Translations under genes and position numbers: made by a program
The notes under the pieces: generated by a model
What the model was told of the DNA's origin: nothing
Database searches by the model: none
Seen by the model: only the letters and a program-made list of their open reading frames with translations
IMG/VR virus record: IMGVR_UViG_3300035698_012399
Span: 1 to 23,141 of that record
DNA length: 23,141 bases
Direction: 5' to 3' (one strand)
Source: a virus
Shown: piece by piece, positions 15,867 through 21,827 of the stretch
Numbering within the stretch: position 1 is the stretch's first letter
Layout: every line of letters starts with the position of its first letter

Positions 15867-16280
15867 ATGGTACATCACGGTAAGGAAAATGGAATGTATG
15901 GTAAAACACATACTGATGAAGCCAAGAAAAAAATATCGGAATCAAGAACTGGGACAAAATGGAATGACGATGTTAAACAACGTATATCAGATTCTATAAA
16001 GGGTGAAAATCATCCTATGTATGGTAAAAAACATCGTAAGGAAACCATTGATAAAATGAGTGAAGTTAAACACGGGATTAATAACCCTATGTATGGTGTT
16101 GGTTGTTCTGTAAAATGTATAGATGGTGATAAAAACGAAGTTACGTTTCCCACTATTAGTGAGGCATCCGAAACATTAGGAATATCAATTACTGCTATAC
16201 GAAATAGTATTGAAAAAAAGAAACCCGTAACCAAAGGTAAATTCAAGGGTTACAAATTTAACACAAATGAAAATCTTTAA
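15867..16280 (+). CDS. Orphan homing-endonuclease DNA-binding protein (NUMOD3/NUMOD1-like)
   Basis: This protein of 137 residues is built of repeats with the NUMOD3 pattern: GKENGMYGKTHTDEAKKKIS, GENHPMYGKKHRKETIDKMS, and a partial third copy with NNPMYG. A C-terminal NUMOD1-like helix-turn-helix follows: VKCIDGDKNEVTFPTISEA and LGISITAIRNSIEKK, then GYKF. In GIY-YIG and HNH homing endonucleases these modules recognise DNA next to a catalytic domain. No catalytic domain is present here, and none is visible in the upstream 600 bases, which code for another protein. It is either a remnant of a homing endonuclease or a stand-alone DNA-binding protein. It lies between the shortened aminotransferase and gmd, a likely insertion point. 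Confidence 0.75.
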   Translation: MVHHGKENGMYGKTHTDEAKKKISESRTGTKWNDDVKQRISDSIKGENHPMYGKKHRKETIDKMSEVKHGINNPMYGVGCSVKCIDGDKNEVTFPTISEASETLGISITAIRNSIEKKKPVTKGKFKGYKFNTNENL

Positions 16281-16286
16281 CAAGTA

Positions 16287-17258
16287 ATGAGTAAAAAAGC
16301 ATTTATCACGGGAATTTCAGGACAGGACGGATCGTACCTGGCCGAATATTTACTTTCATTGGGATATGAAGTACATGGTATAGTCCGCAGAAATTCTGTT
16401 CCAGAACATCAAGATACCCGTATAACGGATATTCAAGATAAAATCAATACCTACTATGGTGATTTATTAGATCAAGGTGGAATAGAAAAACTACTGGACG
16501 ACATACAACCAGATGAAATATATAATTTGGCAGCACAAAGCCACGTTAGAATTAGTTTTGATATTCCACAATTCACAGTACAAACAAATGCCATAGGTGT
16601 ATTGAATGTGATGGAAGCTTATAGGCGAAGTTGTCCAAAAGCCAAGTTTTATCAAGCCAGTAGTTCGGAAATGTTTGGTTTATCAGTTGATGAGGATAAT
16701 TGCCAACGTGAAACAACACCGATGAATCCCGTATCTCCATATGGATGCGCAAAGGTATTTGGATATAACATTGTACGTAATTACAGACGGGCCTATAAGC
16801 TCCATGCATCCAATGGTATTCTTTTTAATCATGAATCACCACGTAGAGGCTCGAACTTCGTTACTAATAAAGTAGTTAAGGCTGCGGTTCGTATATCACT
16901 TGGTATGCAAGATAAGTTGGAACTGGGAAATATCGATTCATATAGGGATTGGGGTCACTCAAAGGACTATGTTAGGGCAATGCACTCCATTGTACAACAA
17001 GACGAACCAGGTGACTACGTAGTATCTACAGGCAAGACACATTCAGTCCGTGAAATGTGCGATTATGTCTTCGGTAGTCTGGGACTTGATTATAATGATT
17101 ACGTTGTACAAAATCCAAAGTTTCTTAGACCAGAAGAATTACCATATTTAAAAGGCGATTCAACTAAAATAAGAACTGAATTAGGATGGGAACCCGAATA
17201 TACATTTGAAGCCATGATGGACGAAATGGTGCAGTTTTGGGTAAAATTTTACGCATAA
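16287..17258 (+). CDS. gmd: GDP-mannose 4,6-dehydratase
   Basis: This protein of 323 residues is an extended short-chain dehydrogenase/reductase. It has the NAD(P)-binding loop GISGQDGSYLAEYLL (9-23), YNLAAQSHV (79-87), ASSSEMFG (124-131) with catalytic Ser/Glu, and PYGCAKVFGY with Tyr152 and Lys156. FNHESPRRGSNFVTNKV and NIDSYRDWGH are highly characteristic of Gmd and distinguish it from GalE or RmlB. The reaction makes GDP-4-keto-6-deoxy-D-mannose, the precursor of GDP-L-fucose, GDP-rhamnose or GDP-perosamine. No GDP-fucose synthase is seen here. It starts six bases after the NUMOD ORF and shares a TAATG junction with the next methyltransferase. Length is slightly under the usual 345-375, with the core complete. 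Confidence 0.95.
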   Translation: MSKKAFITGISGQDGSYLAEYLLSLGYEVHGIVRRNSVPEHQDTRITDIQDKINTYYGDLLDQGGIEKLLDDIQPDEIYNLAAQSHVRISFDIPQFTVQTNAIGVLNVMEAYRRSCPKAKFYQASSSEMFGLSVDEDNCQRETTPMNPVSPYGCAKVFGYNIVRNYRRAYKLHASNGILFNHESPRRGSNFVTNKVVKAAVRISLGMQDKLELGNIDSYRDWGHSKDYVRAMHSIVQQDEPGDYVVSTGKTHSVREMCDYVFGSLGLDYNDYVVQNPKFLRPEELPYLKGDSTKIRTELGWEPEYTFEAMMDEMVQFWVKFYA

Positions 17259-17869
17259 TGTTTAGAGGAAATAATACAGTTGACTACTGGGAAAAGAAAC
17301 ATACTGAACAGTATGAAGTAAATACCGAATACGATTTCACCACAATTGAAGATTCAAGCTATGTTAAAATTGCGTCCGATATACTTGGAATCAATGGCGA
17401 ATCATTCGAACGTAATAGTATTCTTGATGTAGGGTGTGCAGCAGGATACGCTATTGAATATTTTAAACAAAATCATCCAGAGTGGGAATGTACAGGGTAC
17501 GACTTTTCCAAGACTGCTATAGATGCAGCAACTATAAAGTCGCCACTATGTACATTTGAATGTAGGGATATTTTATTAAATCCAATTGAAGCTGACTTTG
17601 GCTATATTACATGCCTTGAAACTATTGAACACATAGAAGAAGGAGTCAATTATAAAATCATTGATAATATCTTAGACCATTGTGAATACGCATTTATATC
17701 CACAGTAGATACGGTAGATGATTGTTTTGGTGAACACATATCACATTATACACTGGATACGTTTGATATCAGAGGCTACCCTGTTCTTTGGAAATCAAAC
17801 TTAGAAGATATAAATATGCCCGATGGAATCTATCATTATATTGGATTCTTATTAAAAGGAAAATTATGA
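17258..17869 (+). CDS. SAM-dependent class I methyltransferase
   Basis: The TAATG junction with gmd sets the start at 17258 (MFRGNN), giving 203 residues; the ATG at 17237 is within gmd. YWEKKH near the N-terminus and the SAM motif SILDVGCAAGYAIEYF (54-69) are clear. WECTGYDFSKTAI gives the acidic residue after strand 2, and FGYITCLETIEHI matches the strand-4 region typical of UbiG/Methyltransf_11/23 enzymes. The substrate is not evident. Coupling to gmd suggests methylation of a deoxy sugar, but this is contextual. No membrane features. Its 3' end overlaps the next gene at ATGA. Confidence 0.82.
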   Translation: MFRGNNTVDYWEKKHTEQYEVNTEYDFTTIEDSSYVKIASDILGINGESFERNSILDVGCAAGYAIEYFKQNHPEWECTGYDFSKTAIDAATIKSPLCTFECRDILLNPIEADFGYITCLETIEHIEEGVNYKIIDNILDHCEYAFISTVDTVDDCFGEHISHYTLDTFDIRGYPVLWKSNLEDINMPDGIYHYIGFLLKGKL

Positions 17870-18810
17870 AAATAGCATTTTTTTCAGAAAACACATTTAC
17901 CGGTAAGGTACCTCGTAACTTCGAACAAATGCGTACGGAATTTGCTTGGATGTGTGCACTCGATGCTAATCATTATACTCTACCAAATAAAAATAATCCG
18001 GACCACGGTAAATTTGAATCACATGATTTGGGTATAATAATTATACCAAAAAAAGGCCAGTATGACTGGGACGCCATATTAAGTTCTTTGAAACCGGCAT
18101 GTGGTAAATTGGCAGTCATGCAAGAAGGACCGAATTGGTATTGGCAGGATTACCCAATTGAACAACAGTTTGATTATTATGGTATTTTAAGTCGGGTAGA
18201 TACTATTTTTGCACATAATAAGTCTGATGTACTATATTATCAGGGACATTTTCCAGATAAATCCGTGTATACATTACAATCTCTTATGATTGAAAATTCT
18301 ATTATCAGGCCATTAACTGAAAAAACAAAGGATGTTATTATAGGTGGTAATTTCTGTTCGTGGTACAGCGGATTTGATTCGTATGTAGTAGCCAAAGAAT
18401 ACAGCGATACAGTCTATATACCGTCAATGGGTAGAAAGATTGTTGGAGAAGAACAAGTAGATGGCCTGGTTCATTTACCATATATGAAATGGGTAGATTG
18501 GATAGCTGAGCTGTCTAAGTATAAGGTAGGAATACACTTGATGCGTACACATGCAGCTGGAACGTTTGCCCTAAACTGTGCATTCCTTGGTATACCATGT
18601 ATTGGTTATAATGGATTGGATACACAAATGGTCTGCCACCCAGAAACTACAGTAGATGTAGGAGATATACATTCTGCTAAAAAAGTTATGTTAAAGTTAG
18701 CTCAAGATTTGGATTTCTACAAAGAATGTAGTATATTTACACAGAAGGCTTATGATACACATTATTCTGAACGTATCTTTTTAAGTAAATTTTATGATAA
18801 ATTTCAATAA
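17866..18810 (+). CDS. Putative GT-B-like glycosyltransferase
   Basis: The start at 17866 has a good Shine-Dalgarno (AAAAGGA, 17854-17860) and an ATGA overlap with the previous stop; the ATG at 17788 lies within that gene. The protein has 314 residues. MKIAFFSEN is a typical first strand of a GT-B N-domain. VDTIFAHNKSDVLYY resembles the linker region, and VGIHLMRTHAAGTFALNCAFLGIPCIGYN (from about residue 221) is the donor-domain pattern of a conserved Gly/Ala loop followed by the 'A-x-LG-P-I' strand. The classical E-x7-E motif is replaced by other residues, so the subfamily is unclear. Inferred cytoplasmic. It could have lost transferase activity; context supports a sugar role. Confidence 0.6.
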   Translation: MKIAFFSENTFTGKVPRNFEQMRTEFAWMCALDANHYTLPNKNNPDHGKFESHDLGIIIIPKKGQYDWDAILSSLKPACGKLAVMQEGPNWYWQDYPIEQQFDYYGILSRVDTIFAHNKSDVLYYQGHFPDKSVYTLQSLMIENSIIRPLTEKTKDVIIGGNFCSWYSGFDSYVVAKEYSDTVYIPSMGRKIVGEEQVDGLVHLPYMKWVDWIAELSKYKVGIHLMRTHAAGTFALNCAFLGIPCIGYNGLDTQMVCHPETTVDVGDIHSAKKVMLKLAQDLDFYKECSIFTQKAYDTHYSERIFLSKFYDKFQ

Positions 18811-20036
18811 TGAATATTAGTATAATTCAACCGGCTCGTAATAATTTAAAATATCTTAAATGGTCATATGATTCCATTAGACGAAATCAAGGAGACCATA
18901 CCGTAGAAATTTGTGTGGCAGATGACTTTTCTGATGATGGTACTGATGTATGGTGCCAAGATACTGCTGAACGTGATGAACATTTCAAATGGATGCGTAA
19001 CGCTGGCCCGAAACGTCTTGGGCATACTATCTTATATGATGATTTAGTAAATAGAGTTGCAACTCATGATATTTGTATGATATTTCATGCGGATATGTAT
19101 TTATGTCCAGTCGCATTAGATGCAATTGAAAAGAATATAGGTAATTCAGATTCAAAAACAATAGTATCACTTACTCGAATAGAACCACCATTACATCCAC
19201 CTGGTCCGGAAAAAATTATAATGGATTTTGGTATTGAAACCGAGGAATTTGATGAAGATGCTCTATTATTATGGCTGGTACATACCGATGGAGAATATAA
19301 AAATACAGAAGGTATATTTGCACCGTGGGCATTTTGGAAAAAAGACTTTCAAGAAATTGGAGGCCATGATCCATTATTCGCGCCACAATCAAAAGAAGAT
19401 TCAGATATCTTCAATCGCTTTCAATTGAATGGTGTTAAATTCATTCAAACATGGGAAGGTTATGTATATCATATGACCTGCCGCGGAAGTAGATTTGCAG
19501 ATGGCGCTACACGTAATCCAGCTGGCCAAGTGTTCATGAAGAATCGTGAAACAGATGAATGGTTAATTCAAAATCAAAAGTCAACGCGAAATTTTATTCG
19601 TAAATGGGGCCATATGGTTAAGCATGATGAATATATGAAACCAATAATTCCACCTAAATATATTATCAAATTTAAAATTGATAATTGTACACAGCAGTTA
19701 TTACACATAGTAGAACCCTGGGCTTCGCGGATTGAATGCGACTTATCCGAAGATGAAATTGATTCGTATATCAAATCAGAGCAAGATAATACTCTATTTG
19801 ATTTAAGAGAACACATCAACAATTTCTATGATGGTGGTGAAATGGATTTCTTTTACGATGTAATAGTAAATATTGATGGTAATACGTACATTCAATCGGA
19901 CCATGATATAACCGCCCAGCTATCAGAAATTATAAAAGATAGTGGTGAAATAGGTGAATTTAAAATAGGAAATTTACTAATTACTATCAATAAATTGGAA
20001 GATCATTCTAAAGAATTGATATTTATTAACAAATAA
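18810..20036 (+). CDS. GT2-family glycosyltransferase with C-terminal extension
   Basis: This protein of 408 residues starts at a TAATG junction. Residues 1 to about 235 form a GT-A domain: MNISIIQPARNNLKYL, VEICVADDFSDDGT (31-44), and ICMIFHADMY with the metal-site His93-Ala-Asp95 variant of DxD. GGHDPLFAPQSKEDSD further on matches the acceptor ED motif of GT2 enzymes, and WEGYVYHMTCRG is a common closing segment. The last 150 or so residues are not recognised and are acidic (CDLSEDEIDSY, NFYDGGEMDFFYDV). Family is firm, specificity unknown. The variant HAD in place of DxD is found in other GT2 members. It is the last glycosyltransferase of the cassette. Confidence 0.8.
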   Translation: MNISIIQPARNNLKYLKWSYDSIRRNQGDHTVEICVADDFSDDGTDVWCQDTAERDEHFKWMRNAGPKRLGHTILYDDLVNRVATHDICMIFHADMYLCPVALDAIEKNIGNSDSKTIVSLTRIEPPLHPPGPEKIIMDFGIETEEFDEDALLLWLVHTDGEYKNTEGIFAPWAFWKKDFQEIGGHDPLFAPQSKEDSDIFNRFQLNGVKFIQTWEGYVYHMTCRGSRFADGATRNPAGQVFMKNRETDEWLIQNQKSTRNFIRKWGHMVKHDEYMKPIIPPKYIIKFKIDNCTQQLLHIVEPWASRIECDLSEDEIDSYIKSEQDNTLFDLREHINNFYDGGEMDFFYDVIVNIDGNTYIQSDHDITAQLSEIIKDSGEIGEFKIGNLLITINKLEDHSKELIFINK

Positions 20037-20037
20037 T

Positions 20038-20283
20038 ATGGAATACTATTTACAGATGCCCGGCGACACAGAAGAAACAGCCGGCTTCGATTCAAATTTA
20101 TTAGGTATAGATAATGGCTTTGGTGTATTTTGGGGTGGCCAAGCTATGAATATATTACTTAAGATGACAGAAAATAATCCAGATGCACTTATGGTTGTTA
20201 AGATAAGAACCGATATAGGTGGAACATACACAATAACCGAATTTTTAAAAAAAATTGAACCCCTGAAGATTAGATTAAAATGA
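20038..20283 (+). CDS. Uncharacterised small protein, 81 aa
   Basis: The family is not recognised. The gene begins one base after the upstream stop. The sequence is soluble in appearance, with a Gly-rich centre (GIDNGFGVFWGGQAMNILLKM) and a beta-strand-like stretch (ALMVVKIRTDIGGTYTIT) before a basic end. No metal, nucleotide or membrane motif is visible. Its TGA overlaps the next small ORF at ATGA. Coding status is supported by the tight spacing on both sides. Confidence 0.6.
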   Translation: MEYYLQMPGDTEETAGFDSNLLGIDNGFGVFWGGQAMNILLKMTENNPDALMVVKIRTDIGGTYTITEFLKKIEPLKIRLK

Positions 20284-20423
20284 AAAAAATTAACTTGGAC
20301 GATTATATAGAAATCCCTCCAGCAAAAAAGGTTAAGATTAAGAGCAAAAAGAAGCTCACCGATAGTTTTGATGATTCAACCTTGAAACCAAAGAAACGCC
20401 GTGCAAAAACCGATTTAAAATAA
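20280..20423 (+). CDS. Small lysine-rich basic protein, 47 aa
   Basis: This ORF of 47 codons (MKKINLDDYIE start, AKTDLK end) begins at an ATGA overlap with the previous gene and fills the gap up to the next intergenic region. About a third of its residues are Lys or Arg, in two clusters (KKVKIKSKKK and KPKKRRAK), separated by an acidic DSFDDS turn. This looks like an unstructured nucleic-acid- or phosphate-binding peptide. No homologue is recognised. Support comes from the overlap and from the lack of any other use for these bases. Confidence 0.5.
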   Translation: MKKINLDDYIEIPPAKKVKIKSKKKLTDSFDDSTLKPKKRRAKTDLK

Positions 20424-20427
20424 ATCT

Positions 20428-20440
20428 GTATATTTATATG
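20428..20440. promoter_or_regulatory. Possible promoter motif, weaker third copy
   Basis: GTATATTTATATG shares ATATTTATA (20430-20438) with the 13-mers at 1312 and 5658, and likewise reads TATAAATA on the - strand. It lies in one of the few gaps, just before a gene with a strong ribosome site. Confidence 0.25.
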
Positions 20441-20446
20441 AAAGGA
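20441..20446 (+). promoter_or_regulatory. Strong ribosome binding site for the small membrane protein
   Basis: AAAGGA lies seven bases before the ATG at 20454. Most genes here lack such a clear Shine-Dalgarno, so this gene probably starts independently of coupling. Confidence 0.6.
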
Positions 20447-20453
20447 ATTTTAT

Positions 20454-20774
20454 ATGAAAAAGATTAAATCATTTTTTGAAAAGATAGGTAATTGGTTTGT
20501 AGATACATGGAATACTGTAGCCGGTTTCTTTTCTAATCTATGGTATTCATTTCTGAATAAGGTAGTTGACCCAGTAGTTGACTTTTCGGTTAATGCATAT
20601 ACCAAGGCTAAGGCTCTTGTAATATTTATAATTGGATTGGTAACAGGTCTGGTGAATACATCTATACTATTTGTAGAAACTCTATTAGCGGTGTGGGCAT
20701 CCGAATGTAAGGTTCTCCGTGAATCTTGGTTTGGAACCGATACACTTGAAATTGTCAAACGAAAGAAAAAGTAA
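20454..20774 (+). CDS. Small putative membrane protein, 106 aa
   Basis: The N-terminal half (KSFFEKIGNWFVDTWNTVAGFF) is rich in aromatic residues and looks like an amphipathic helix. A hydrophobic stretch at about residues 53-82 (ALVIFIIGLVTGLVNTSI onward to LLAVWA) could span the membrane once or as a tight hairpin. The C-terminus is basic (VKRKKK), suggesting it stays on the cytoplasmic side. No signal-peptide cleavage site is obvious. The gene has its own strong Shine-Dalgarno and a possible promoter upstream, and starts a new cluster after the small basic ORF. Family is not recognised. A role in membrane remodelling, superinfection exclusion or lysis timing is possible but not shown. Confidence 0.65.
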   Translation: MKKIKSFFEKIGNWFVDTWNTVAGFFSNLWYSFLNKVVDPVVDFSVNAYTKAKALVIFIIGLVTGLVNTSILFVETLLAVWASECKVLRESWFGTDTLEIVKRKKK

Positions 20775-20787
20775 GAGTCAATAAACT

Positions 20788-21063
20788 ATGATTAACGAAG
20801 CAAGTGAACTCCCGGTTACAACTATTCGAGCAATAGAAAAATTAACTGATGCTAATAATCACACCGAAGCAAGATATGTTCTAGCCAGAACAATGGCCCA
20901 TACCACGCTGTCAGCCGCGTATGACAAGCTGATGAAAATGCAGCGAAGAGATGGTCATCTTTCAACCGCTAATCAAAACATTAGACGTAGATTGGATGAT
21001 AAGCTATTTGCAATGGCTAAATCCATGTATTCTAATTACGATAGTATACACAACGCATTCTAA
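20788..21063 (+). CDS. Uncharacterised helical protein, 91 aa
   Basis: The family is not recognised. The protein appears almost wholly helical and basic, with TTIRAIEKLTDANNHTEARYVLARTMA followed by a Lys/Arg-rich middle (KLMKMQRRDG, NIRRRLDDKL). The first residues MINEASE contain an I-x-E|A pattern like a T4 prohead-protease site, but only four residues precede it, so no leader is claimed. The upstream sequence has GTAAGAG, a weak ribosome site. It lies 12 bases before the next gene. Confidence 0.6.
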   Translation: MINEASELPVTTIRAIEKLTDANNHTEARYVLARTMAHTTLSAAYDKLMKMQRRDGHLSTANQNIRRRLDDKLFAMAKSMYSNYDSIHNAF

Positions 21064-21075
21064 GGAAATCACACT

Positions 21076-21822
21076 ATGGAATCTAAAGATTTAAACGAAG
21101 TATCATACGCCGACGCAGCCAAAGGTACGGCAATTAAAAATGATGATGATTTAATATCAGTACTAAACACATTTGATAATTACGCAGAAATGAGTGATAA
21201 TCCTAAGAAATACAGTGCTATGAAATCGGCCATCCAGCAAATTAGCAAATATACAAAAAATGCTTCGCCGGATATTGTAAGTCAGAATTCTAAATTGAAT
21301 TCGGCTGGAAAATTGGCAATCAAACGTTATGGCAAAACTTTCAACTTACGGGAAAGTACTATTGATGAATTGAAGTATATGGATGGCCAATTTGTAGGAT
21401 ATGTTACGTTAGACAGCGGCAAAAAACGCTTTATTAAGATATTAAAATCGGGTCACGCGGCCGCTATGTGGTCGAATAAGAATATGAAAATGATGGAAAA
21501 GCCTGGTATACGCGGGCTTGGTACAATGGCTAAGTCTGAATGGGATAAATACGAATCAAGAGTTAGTGAAACTACTGAATCTATAGCTGAAACTACTGAC
21601 CCAGATGTTATAACTCAAATACGAAGTGTTGTCGCTAAGGGTACTGCGGCAAAAGTAAAAGATCCTAAAACTGGTACGAACGTATTAGTTGATTTATTTT
21701 CAGCAGGAGCAATCGTTAGTGTATATGATAAAATTAGCGATTCAAATAAAAAGAAATTATCTTCATTATCAATACCATCTATGGTTAACATTGTATTTAA
21801 GTTAGGTAAGAAGAAAAAATAA
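21076..21822 (+). CDS. Uncharacterised protein, 248 aa
   Basis: The family is not recognised. A good Shine-Dalgarno (AAGGAAA, 21062-21068) overlaps the stop of the gene before. The N-terminal region (to about residue 70) is Asn/Ser/Lys-rich and probably helical or partly disordered. A beta-rich segment, FVGYVTLDSGKKRFIKIL, lies near residues 105-122. A low-complexity linker (VSETTESIAETTDPD) separates this from a C-terminal helical part ending in a Lys-rich tail (LGKKKK). No catalytic, metal or membrane motif is visible. It sits upstream of the CCA-adding enzyme by five bases, so it is probably co-transcribed with it; no shared function is implied. Confidence 0.6.
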   Translation: MESKDLNEVSYADAAKGTAIKNDDDLISVLNTFDNYAEMSDNPKKYSAMKSAIQQISKYTKNASPDIVSQNSKLNSAGKLAIKRYGKTFNLRESTIDELKYMDGQFVGYVTLDSGKKRFIKILKSGHAAAMWSNKNMKMMEKPGIRGLGTMAKSEWDKYESRVSETTESIAETTDPDVITQIRSVVAKGTAAKVKDPKTGTNVLVDLFSAGAIVSVYDKISDSNKKKLSSLSIPSMVNIVFKLGKKKK

Positions 21823-21827
21823 TAATT

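Noticed and set aside
20438-20467. Nine-codon ORF that could be a leader peptide before the membrane protein
   Set aside because: It is too short to support, and its bases include the Shine-Dalgarno of the real gene.
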